Below are positions 54,856-64,000 of a DNA stretch of 64,000 nt, piece by piece. The position numbers and the translations under genes are program-made. The notes below the pieces were generated by a model. That model did not search any database. It worked only from the letters and a program-made list of their open reading frames with translations, and was not told the DNA's origin. Numbering within the stretch: the stretch's first letter is position 1; each line of letters begins with the position of its first letter. Source of the stretch: Charina bottae. Its lineage: Eukaryota > Chordata > Lepidosauria > Squamata > Charinaidae. Location of the stretch: positions 10,806,501-10,870,500 of the forward strand of contig JALMGJ010000006.1 of the NCBI GenBank assembly GCA_023362775.1, written 5' to 3'.

Positions 54856-56569
54856 CTTTATTACTTACTTACTTACTTACTCATTCAATCAATTTGTATT
54901 GCTGGCCCGTCAACATGCAACTCATTTTGGGATCATAACTGACCCTTCCCTCCCTTTTCCCCATGTAGCATACAGTAATAAGATGTAAAACTGCCTATGC
55001 AAATTGAATGAAGGGAAAAAAGATACTGCACAGTCAAATGGTTGGAGACTCGGATCCACACATATGGCGGGAACTCTCTGTTCAACAACACTGTAGCCAA
55101 CTTGCATGGACACAGCTGTGATATATAAGAGAATCCCTCTTTTGTACTCTAAAAGCTTTGCAGAGATACTTTTATAAAAACATAATGAAAAAGTGCAGGA
55201 GGAAAGCATTGGATATACAGTATGGTGGGAGACAAGATTACACAGGTGGGCTTGTGTATCACAGATTTAGCACTCCAGTTCTTATAGCTGTTTATTCAAA
55301 AATGCCACTGAATGGAAGGGGTTGGATTGAAGTTGCATTGTAGATTTTACTCGGGCTGATGATCTCTCTCTTCCTCTCTTTCTGTGTCTGCATGTTTTAG
55401 TTAGCTCTGCAAACAGGGACACATGTTTAGCTAGTGGCTCCTTAATCATAACTGGTTTGATTCTTGTGTCCCACTTCAGCCTGTAACTAATTCAGAAGAG
55501 TTCAAGGCAAACACAGCTAAGACACAGAGAGAGAGAGAGACCACAAGAAAACAGCTAATCACTTGAATAAATCTATTGCAAATTGCCTCATCCAAATCAC
55601 TGCAGTCAATCTGATTTGTTAATAAAGGCCATTGATCCAGCAAGTATTTTAAATAACGGAAAATCTCTGAACGCAAAACCAGAAGCTTTGAGAGCGCATG
55701 GCCCCAACCTGGTGGATAGCCTTGGTCCTCTTATTTGAGCTTAAAATCTCTTCTAAAACATTCTATACCTGCCAGATGGAATATTTCTATTTCCTATTTC
55801 AGGGAATAGGGGGAAAAAAGGAAGCTATATCCATCTGTACGAAATCACAGTGACATCAGAATAACATCCTGTACTTTATGACATCGTTGCACAAATGACA
55901 TAATGGTGACATAAATGTCATCACTTGCCCCCATTTGCAGGTATCCTTGACAGAAGCTAAAATGCTTGGCTTTTAAGCCCCCCTTCTCCTGTTTGTTAAT
56001 CACACCTACACACATGTAAACATACATAACCAAAGACACACATGGATATTTCTCAGTTGTGATGGCATGATCCAACCCATCGGGTCCAATGCCTGATTAC
56101 AGGGGAACCTCTCTGGGGCACAAGAGACTCCTATTTTATCTTTCTCAGAACCAAACTAGATGAGCATATTCATTCCACATGCTTTTGTTATGTAAAGAGC
56201 AGCATTGCAGAACCCTTTACAACTGTACAGGGGGAGACAGAAAATCGAACCCTTTCTCCCCATACCAGGGACCTGACAAAAAATAGCCTCTCCAAGGCTA
56301 TTGCCTGAATCTAAGGAAAGTTTTGATTTCTAATGATATCGATCTCTAACTGAAGAGCTTATCAGAGACCCTGGAGAAGCCACAGTGGGCCAGGCCTATA
56401 ACTAGCCCAGAAGTTTAGCAGGACACCTAACAAAAAGTTGATGGCATTTTTAAAGGGAACTTGCAGTTATTAGTCTTTGTTATGAAATATTTAGGGAAGC
56501 AGAGAAAATTTAGGACTTCTCTTCCCCCCTTTCCCAGCTACAGGCATATACTGGACTAGATATCTCCAG

Positions 56570-57470
56570 GATCTGACTCAAAATATAAAGTGGTTTCGTT
56601 TCTCACATGAAAATCCTGAGATAGACTCACAACTGCCTGCACTGCCACATTCTGGACCAGCTGCCACTTCTGAGTGGGTTTCAAAGGCAGCCCCATGTAC
56701 AGTGTATTGCAATAGTCCACATGTGAAATAATTAAGGTGTAATAGATGTGAGAAGGGCTTCCTGGTCCAGTAATGAAGATGAATCTGGCAAAAAAAAAAA
56801 CAACCCTCCCCCAGCCATAGTTGCCACCAGCTCTTCAAGCAAAAGCTGAAAGTTGAGAAGGATCCTAAATCGCACACTAGCTGTGTTCAGCAGGAGTGCC
56901 ACCCCATTCGGAACTAAAGATGGAAACTCCATGGAACTGGAAGACCCAGAAATATACAGCCATTCAGTCTTGTCGGGGTTAAGCTTAAGCCTGTTCCTCC
57001 CCAACCTGACCCTAACAACCTTCAGGCACAGGAACAAGATCTTGACATCATCACTTGGCGGGCACGGGTTGAGACATACAACTGGGTATCATCAGCATAT
57101 TGGCGATGACCTTACCCAGAGGCTTCATGTAGAGGTTAAAGAGAAGGGGCAAGTGTGTCAAGCTACACAAATCAAGGGTTTTAGGCTTGACCTCTTTCCC
57201 GCCCCATTAGCACCAACTGGGACCAGCCATGAAGAAAGGAGAACCACTACAACACTGGACCTCCCACTGTCATTCCCTACAGACCGTCCAGAAGTATACT
57301 ATGATCAATGGTATCAAAAACCACTGAGAGATCAAGGAGAACACCACCTCTCTCAAAGTTCTGCCATAGATCATTGGGGAAATCAGGCCTATCCCAACTT
57401 CTCCATCTCAGGGAGATGTCTTGACCAATTCTATGCTTGGATGCTGAGCTCCTAAGGCAGAAATGAAGAA
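56570..57470 (-). mobile_element. Degraded CR1-clade LINE, RT to C-terminus
   Basis: Minus-strand pieces in three frames: 'LLDLSVVFDTIDHSILLDGL' (near 57290), 'GRNRLKLNPDKTEWLYISGS' (near 56960) and 'QYTVHGAAFETHSEVAAGPE' (near 56660). The order matches the CR1 RT at 37-38 kb. Multiple frameshifts and stops mark it as old. Confidence 0.82.
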
Positions 57471-57609
57471 AGTGTGCCCAGGACCATATGTGGTTTGTCA
57501 ATATCCCTTTCATGGCCCCCAGAGCCCAAAGTGTGTAGAGCCAACAGAGGGGGAGGTTAAGCTATGAGAATACCCCTTTGACCCCTTTAAATTGCACAAC
57601 CCAATAGAG

Positions 57610-57886
57610 CAGGGCTTTCCAAAGTGCCGCCGCTGGCGACACACCCGGCGGCGGCGGCGGTGGCGGTGACACGCGCGTGCACGGCGGCGGCGCGGAGGGG
57701 CGTGTGGCGGCGCGGGCGCACGGCGGCGGTGCGGGGGGGCGTGCGGCGGCGCGCGCACGGCGGCGGCGCGGGGGGCGTGCGGCCATGCGGGGGGCGCGCG
57801 CCGCCGCTTCCGGGTGGTGTGGCGACACACCACGCTGTGTGCGGCGACACACTTTTGTGTCGCGACACACAGTTTGGAAAGCTCTG
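57610..57886. mobile_element. Non-autonomous hAT element, CAGAGCTTTCC family, copy 3, CGG-rich core
   Basis: Ends CAGGGCTTTCCAAAGTG and GTTTGGAAAGCTCTG; perfect 8-bp TSD CAATAGAG (57602-57609 and 57887-57894). The ~200-bp core is almost entirely G/C with CGG/GCG repeats and dense CpGs, unlike copies 1, 2 and 4. Frames across it are composition artefacts. Confidence 0.93.
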
Positions 57887-58850
57887 CAATAGAGCCTACA
57901 TACTTTGGCAGCATGGCTCTCTCAGCACAGTGTGTAAAGCTTGTTGTGGCCCTCAAGCTGGTGGAAGTTGCACATCCTTGTTTTAACAGAACAGGCTTAA
58001 TGAGTTATGGGGCCACGCTAGCTGTAACTTTCCAAGGTAACGTAAGCCTCTGTTTAAAAGCTCTCCTTTTCATATATTGAAAGCTGGGAGAAACATGCCA
58101 GTAGAATGAAGGACTGAGTTATCTTGGGCCTTCTGTATTCTCTCCTTGAATTCTGGAACTCCAGCTGTATTTCTATCCTGAGAAGTTCCAGGATCCCTGC
58201 AAACCTACGAGACGGAGCACTTCTTTTCTTTTTGCTGATGAACTAATTCCCCTGTGATAATATTGTGTTGAACATGCTTCACATCACAATACCCTCAAAG
58301 GTTTGTCCATCTGGAAGGAGAAGCCTCACCGCAAGAGAGAAGAGAAAAATCTTTAGGGAGCAGCAGATCTGACTGAGAGCAAAGCCATACGCTGGCCCAT
58401 TTGGCTGAGCATACAATAAGCTTCTGACTGATCCTAGAAAGCTCTGGGGGCCGTATTGGCTCTCAATTCCTTGCCACATGTCCAAATATCTTGCTTTTTG
58501 TCAGCCAAAAGGTGGCTGTTGTTTGTGTATTATTCTAAGACAAACAGAGTGATCTGGGGAATAAGGGATGGATTGTCAGTTATCCCTTTCCTGCCATTGA
58601 AACAGAGAAGCAGAGCGTTGGCCGTATGTTCCAAGAGCACCGCCTCTCTGAATCAGGACCATTAGATGAACATTGTTGTTCCTTCTTGATACCAATGGTA
58701 GAGGCAGCTCTTTTTTCTTCGGCCTTTTTTCTTTCTTAGGATTAGATTTGGCTGTTGAGGGACACCTTTCAAAAAGTAGGTGGGGCCAGGATGAGAACTG
58801 ACTTTGATTTCATTTCACTGAGAGCAAATCAAATAAATATAGTAAACAAG

Positions 58851-59199
58851 ACTCTTGAGAGTCCCTTGGACTGCAAGGAGGTCAAACCAGTCAATCCTAA
58901 AGGAAATCAACCCTGACTGCTCATTGGAAGGACAGATGCTGAAGCTGAAGCTCAAATACTTTGGCCACCTAACGCGAAGAGAGGACTCACTGGAAAAGAC
59001 CCTGATGCTGGGAAAGACTGAGGGCAAAAGGAGAAGGGGACGGCAGAGGATGAGATGGTTAGATAGCATCACCGATGTAACGAACATGAATTTGAGTAAA
59101 CTCCGAGAGACAGTGGAGGACAGGAAGGCCTGGCGTGCTATGGTCCATGAGGTCACGAAGAGTCGGACACGACTAAACGACTGAACAACAACAACAAAT
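58851..59199 (+). mobile_element. BovB (RTE) LINE 3' end, 5'-truncated
   Basis: Encodes 'VPWTARRSNQSILKEINPDC', 'LKLKLKYFGHLTRREDSLEK' and 'VTKSRTRLND', then CGACTAAACGACTGAACAAC and an (AAC)n tail. The remaining frame (about 109 codons) is open. TSD not identified. Confidence 0.92.
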
Positions 59200-59863
59200 T
59201 ATATCACATGTATAAAAATAATTCTCCCCTTCTGTGTTGTGACATTAGAATCCAGTGGAAGGAACTTGGGTCAGGCAAATGTGGCTGCTGGTGACCATAG
59301 ATTCCTGGAGCCTCAATTTGTACAACTACATCCTAAGGGATGATGACAAGTTAATGGCTGTTCAAAGATCATCAGAAGGTTAACCTGGCTACGAGAAAGG
59401 AAGGACATGTTTTCTTCTTCTTTACTGCAACTTTACAGTAATCCACTGCTGATTGGATTGGAGAATTTACCTTACTGAAGGATTCCCCACAAACATCAAC
59501 CAGCAAATAAAATAAAAATAAATAAATAAAAATCCCTGTATATAGAAATCTGTCAGATGAAGTTGAATTTTGTACATACAGTAGGTGGTTTGGCTAGATG
59601 AACCCCACTAATTCAGCTTTACCACCTCTGAGAACTGGACCTGAATGTCCTTGAAATCAAAAGCCATGTGAAATCGACTAGATAAATGTATTTTAAAGGC
59701 CCCCATTTAGTCTTGAAAATATTTCTTTGGATTAAAAGTAAATCCCAAGAAAGAGATTTTGGACTCCAAAATGACTCTGCTAATGTAAAACAAAATTGAT
59801 TTTTGAGAACCCACCCATCTCTATTGTGGAAAGTGACTGATAGTGCTGTTCTACTCACACGTC

Positions 59864-61233
59864 ACACATGGAAAACACAAGAATGGCCATCAGATTGGAA
59901 AAAATCAACTTATATCCCCATACCAAAAAAGGGAAGCACTAAAGAATGTTCAAACTATCGAACAGTGGCACTTATTTCACATGCCAGTAAGGTAATGCTC
60001 AAGATCTTGCAAGGTAGACTCCAGCAATTCATGGAGCGAGAATTGCCAGATGTACAAGCTGGGTTTAGAAAAGGCAGAGGAACTAGAGACCAAATTGCCA
60101 ATATCCGCTGGATAATGGAGAAAGCCAGGGAATTTCAGAAAAACATCTATTTTTGTTTTATTGACTATTCTAAAGCCTTTGACTGTGTGGATCATAACAA
60201 ATTGTGGCAAGTTCTTGGTGGTATGGGGATACCAAGTCATCTTGTCTGCCTCCTGAGTAATCTGTATAACGACCAAGTAGCAACGGTAAGAACAGAGCAC
60301 GGAACAACGGACTGGTTTAAGATTGGGAAAGGAGTACGGCAGGGTTGTATACTCTCACCCTACCTATTCAACCTGTACGCAGAACACATCATGCGACGTG
60401 CTGGGCTTGAGGAATCCAAGGCTGGAGTTAAAATCGCTGGAAGAAACATTAACAATCTCAGATATGCAGATGATACCACTTTGATGGCTGAAAGCGAGGA
60501 GGAGTTGAGGAGCCTTATGACGAAGGTGAAAGAAGAAAGTGCAAAAGCTGGGTTGCAGTTAAACCTCAAAAAAACCAAGATTATGGCAACGAGCTTGATT
60601 GATGACTGGCAAATAGAGGGAGAAAAAGTGGAGGCAGTGACAGACTTTGTATTTCTAGGCGCAAAGATTACTGCAGACGCTGACTGCAGCCAGGAAATCA
60701 GAAGACGTCTACTTCTTGGGAGGAGAGCAATGGCAAATCTTGATAAAATAGTTAAGAGCAGAGACATCACACTGACAACAAAGGTCCGCATAGTTAAAGC
60801 AATGGTATTCCCTGTAGTAACCTATGGCTGCGAGAGCTGGACCATAAGGAAGGCTGAGCGAAGGAAGATAGATGCTTTTGAACTGTGGTGTTGGAGGAAA
60901 ATTCTGAGAGTGCCTTGGACTGCAAGAAGATCAAACCAGTCCATACTCCAGGAAATAAAGCCAGACTGCTCACTTGAGGGAATGATATTAAAGGCAAAAC
61001 TGAAGTACTTTGGCCACATAATGAGAAGACAGGATACCCTGGAGAAGAAGCTGATGCTAGGGAAAGTGGAAGGCAAAAGGAAGAGGGGCCGACCAAGGGC
61101 AAGATGGATGGATGGTATTCTGGAGGTGACGGACTCAACCATTGGGGAGCTGGGGATGGTGACAGCCGACAGGAAGCTCTGGCGTGGACTGGTCCATGAA
61201 GTCACGAAGAGTCGGAAACGACTGAACGAATAA
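59864..61233 (+). pseudogene. BovB ORF2 fragment: reverse transcriptase and C-terminal domain
   Basis: The frame opens at 59803, but the first ~20 codons, including that Met, are host flank. Element-derived residues include 'IPIPKKGSTKECSNYRTVAL', 'PDVQAGFRKGRGTRDQIAN', 'FIDYSKAFDCVDH' (RT motif A), 'GKGVRQGCILSPYLFNLYAE' (motif B) and 'LRYADDTTLMAE' (motif C, catalytic YADD). The RTE C-terminal 'YGCESWT' and 'RVPWTARRSNQSIL' segments follow. The AP endonuclease domain and RT N-terminus are absent, so it cannot mobilise itself. It lies antisense to SOX5 transcription. Confidence 0.93.
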
Positions 61234-61242
61234 ACAACAACA
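59864..61242 (+). mobile_element. BovB (RTE) LINE, 5'-truncated, intact RT frame
   Basis: Flanked by an 11-bp TSD ACTCACACGTC (59853-59863 and 61243-61253). The element begins 'acacatggaaaacacaag' within ORF2 and ends CGACTGAACGAATAAACAAC plus (AAC)n. The 1379-bp insert has no stop until the natural one. The upstream endonuclease part was never inserted. Confidence 0.95.
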
Positions 61243-62127
61243 ACTCACACGTCCCAATTTCATCAGATTAGGATCTCAACCGTACAACCTCATCCTATGC
61301 AGAGTGCAACCTGCTAGTGCTTGTTAGAAATCATTGCCTTCCAAGTGCTCCTAACTTACCACTGATTCTACAGCCATAATTGCACAATTTGACAAACATT
61401 TCGGAAAAGCTCAAATCGGATTCTGCTAGATAAAGACCTTATACAGCATACTGTTTTCTATAACCGCAGAGACATACTACTATTTGGCAGACTCAATAAG
61501 GAAGTTGAATAACATTTTAAATCTTGCAAGATGTTTTTTTCCCCTCTTCTAACATTGTCAAGCATCAGTGTCGGTGAGATAAGTGGAATTTTGGAGGCTT
61601 TGTTGTCTCCTATTCTTTCTCCAAAAGGTCCTCCCCTCCCTCTCTCTTTAATCTCCTGATGCCAAGGTTTGGCTGGGATCCCTATGTTTGATTCAGCGCA
61701 TACCAGTGGGATCATTGGACGTGCCAACACCACAGGGTTAAGCGGCTCAGATTTCTGGGCTGAGCTGCTTATTATTACAACACACACTGTAGCTGTTTAG
61801 AAAAACTGCCTCGTGACACTTAGCAGTCGCTGGACAAATTCATCTCCGCTCATCATTACTGACATCCATTAACCAAACTCAAAACAGCCAGCTATTGTTC
61901 CAAACACATTGGGCATGGTCCAGCCAAGGGTAAACACTTTGAATTATCTTTGATTTCAACAGGAGAGATTTAAACCTATACTTAATCCTCAGATGGGGGG
62001 GGGGGAAATCAATGGGACTGGAATGTGCTTCACTTTTGATGAGTGCATATTTTATCAAGACAGCAACACAGAAAGCTGTAGCAGCATGCAAGCTAGCAAA
62101 TCTCACACAGTCTTGCAACACTACTAA

Positions 62128-62225
62128 TGGCGCATTATTTTTATTTATTTTATTTTATTTATTTTCTATCCTGCCTTTATTATTTTTATAAATAACTCAA
62201 GGCGGCGAACATACCTAATACTCCT
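62128..62225 (-). mobile_element. SINE/LINE 3' tail fragment
   Basis: (TTTA)n then 'tatcctgcctttattatttt' and 'ataactcaaggcggcgaaca', the same tail as the SINE at 51.3 kb. The body is missing. Confidence 0.7.
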
Positions 62226-62755
62226 TCCTCCTCCTATTATATGGAAATAAGCTTCCTTTTCTCAAAGCTTCCTTTTCTCTAAGCAGTAGTTTCAGGCAGA
62301 CAAGAAAGAGGATTTCTGCACAGATATCGTGTCGAGGTGTGCACCATTAGGTTATGCAGCCAAAATAATATTAAGCATCTACAACAGGGAGGCACCTGCA
62401 GGCTTCAAGGAAACCCCCAAATTGGCAGAAGTCTGTCAGATATTTAGAAATAAATTAACTCAATGAGGACACAGCATAGTCAGTGCTCACATAATGCAGA
62501 ATGACTTGGAGGACAACACGGACTCAGATGGGAAATTAAAATGGAACAGATTTCATGGAGGACAGTATGGATCACTGGCTGTTATAGGAAGTAGCAACAT
62601 GTCCTACTCCTAATTCATTCATATAGCTCACTGTCAAAAAACATGGTGATGCTCAATATATTGAAAAGGGGATTAGACACCTTCCTGGAGATGTTACATC
62701 AATTGCTCCCCCCATGGTACCCACAATTTGGCACACTTCACACTATGGCCAAGTC

Positions 62756-62756
<1 letters not shown>

Positions 62757-62807
<51 letters not shown>

Positions 62808-62808
62808 G
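62757..62808 (+). repeat. (AAT)n microsatellite
   Basis: About 17 uninterrupted AAT units. Confidence 0.97.
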
Positions 62809-62872
62809 AAAATGCTGATTGCAGAGGACAATTCCATTCTAAAGTCAAAAGTGATATCCTTATACACTAGAA

Positions 62873-63167
62873 CAGAGCTTTCCAAACTTTTCATGTTGGT
62901 GACACACTTTTTAGACATGCATCATTTCGCGACACACTCTTACAGCAGGGCATCATTTCACAACACACTCTTACAGCAGGGCACAAGGCAGGCACTAGGA
63001 CCTGCGTGGAATCCTGGCAGGGCAGGTTTGGAGGCAGGCAGGCACAAGGCAGGCACTAGGACCTGCGTGGAATCCTGGCAGGGCTCGGAGGCAGCAGCAG
63101 CCGCGACACACCCAGACACTGCAGCCGACACACTAACGTGTCCCGACACACAGTTTGGAAAGCTCTG
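62873..63167. mobile_element. Non-autonomous hAT element, CAGAGCTTTCC family, copy 4
   Basis: Ends CAGAGCTTTCCAAACTTTTC and GTTTGGAAAGCTCTG; perfect 8-bp TSD CACTAGAA (62865-62872 and 63168-63175). It is inverted relative to copy 1 and shares its 'gacacactcttacagcagggc' core, with two tandem 'ggcactaggacctgcgtgga' units. Confidence 0.93.
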
Positions 63168-63381
63168 CACTAGAAGATTCTGGCAGGCATATCAAGTTGG
63201 GAAAAGTACCCCAATTTGAAGAAAAAATGGGGGCCCTTCATTGTCCCAAAGCATCCAAGGATGTCCCCTATAAACTAAGACTGCACACAGACATCCCCTT
63301 TAATTCTTCCCATTTGCCTCTCTGATTGCTGAATCTCTTGGTAAAACAATGGCAGGTATTATAAAGGATATCTGCATAGGG

Positions 63382-63611
63382 CAGAGCCTTCCAAACTGTG
63401 TGTCGCGACACAACCCGGAAGCGCTGATCATCATCAGCGCTTCCGGGTTTTCCCGCGGCGACACATCAACGGCGGCGCACAAAAACCGAAAGCGGCAGCA
63501 GCGCTTCCGGGTTTTTGCGTGCTGCCGCAATGGCGGCACTTCCGGGTTTTCCCGCGGTAACACACCAACGGCGGTTGGTGTGTCGCCGCGGGAAAACTTT
63601 GGAAAGCCCTG
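63382..63611. mobile_element. Non-autonomous hAT element, CAGAGCTTTCC family, copy 5, hairpin core
   Basis: Ends CAGAGCCTTCCAAACTGTG and CTTTGGAAAGCCCTG; perfect 8-bp TSD GCATAGGG (63374-63381 and 63612-63619). The core has a palindrome (aacccggaagcgctgat / atcagcgcttccgggtt) and three or four further 'cttccgggtttt' repeats, unrelated to the other cores. Confidence 0.93.
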
Positions 63612-64000
63612 GCATAGGGTAATCTTGCCAGAGCCATGAATTCTTCCTGGGCCATTCCTTTTGTTCATCAAAGCAAGGGGCATCTACTTTTCAACCACTT
63701 ATCAGTTTTTTCTTGGAACCTCTTGTTAACCAAAAGAAGTCTGGAAAACTTTTATAGAGCCATCAACCTTCTGACAATTCTTTTGTTCAAGGCAGGAGGA
63801 AAACCATTATCTCAACCCCCTCACCTTCTTCTTTTTTGTCCCTTTCTAACTTTCTTTTGGTAGTCTTGACCACTGCTTTTGCCTCACCCCCCCAACCCAT
63901 TTTTTCCCCCAGGTTGGACTACCTGGACTAGCAATACTTTTGCCTTTGGGTAGAAATGACTATAAAAGGAGAAGGAAAAGCCACCTCTCCATCCATAGCC

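Larger units (their letters stand above)
54601..64000 (-). other. SOX5: Last intron of SOX5 (partial)
   Basis: Inferred from the splice acceptor at 54600/54601; its donor lies beyond the right edge. No HMG-box exon was found. Besides the elements listed, 54856-56575, 57890-58850, 59200-59850, 61254-62120 and 63620-64000 hold nothing I recognise. Confidence 0.85.

Noticed and set aside
55840..55935. A cluster of TGACATCA/TGACATAA motifs as a CRE/AP-1-type enhancer
   Set aside because: The motifs are degenerate and irregularly spaced; there is too little to separate them from an old repeat.
57459..57990. Several overlapping Arg/Ala-rich frames on both strands
   Set aside because: Produced by the CGG-rich core of a hAT element with clear ends and TSD; high GC lowers stop frequency.
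59803..59863. The Met at 59803 as the real start of the BovB protein
   Set aside because: The first ~20 codons and one TSD copy lie outside the element, so this is host DNA read in frame by chance.

Overview
The window looks like nuclear DNA of a squamate reptile (lizard or snake). The repeat mix points there: tRNA-derived SINEs of the Sauria type whose 3' ends match BovB LINEs, BovB (RTE) LINEs, CR1-clade LINEs with A/T-rich tails, L1-like LINEs, Penelope-like elements (PLEs), 5S rRNA-derived SINEs, non-autonomous hAT elements and many tetranucleotide microsatellites. No prokaryotic gene organisation, CRISPR array, operon or structural RNA gene was seen.

The only host coding sequence I can support is the terminal coding exon of SOX5 (positions 54294-54600, minus strand). 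It is recognised by its C-terminus and a clean splice acceptor with matching phase. Its 3' UTR runs toward lower coordinates from 54293. Everything from 54601 to the right edge is then the last intron (at least 9.4 kb), and roughly 1-53.4 kb is intergenic DNA downstream of SOX5. I found no other host exon.

Layout. 0-8 kb: a Sauria SINE with a 14-bp target-site duplication (TSD), CR1 and L1 3' ends, a PLE 3' fragment and two hAT elements. 8.4-11 kb: a near-complete PLE with an intact 671-codon RT/GIY-YIG ORF, 11-bp TSDs, ~270-bp inverted terminal repeats and hammerhead-like motifs. 11-21 kb: polypyrimidine DNA, SINE and LINE remnants and a long stretch with no recognisable gene. 21-32 kb: hAT elements, a PLE-derived fold-back, a trimeric SINE array, a candidate solo LTR, a 5S-derived SINE, a long inverted repeat and a hAT element with a minisatellite core. 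33-42 kb: simple repeats, L1 and CR1 LINEs, a hAT element and three SINEs. 42-54 kb: mostly unassigned DNA with a palindromic hAT element, two further PLE-like fold-backs and microsatellites. 54-64 kb: the SOX5 exon, then an intron containing a CR1 remnant, two BovB insertions and three hAT elements.

The repeats form functional partnerships. BovB probably mobilised the SINEs that share its 3' end. The PLE supplies a model for the three small fold-backs (21.7, 46.3 and 48.5 kb), each flanked by its own TSD and two of them carrying hammerhead core sequence. The five CAGAGCTTTCC hAT elements share ends and 8-bp TSDs but carry very different cores. The fold-back family and the hAT core exchange are the most unusual things here.
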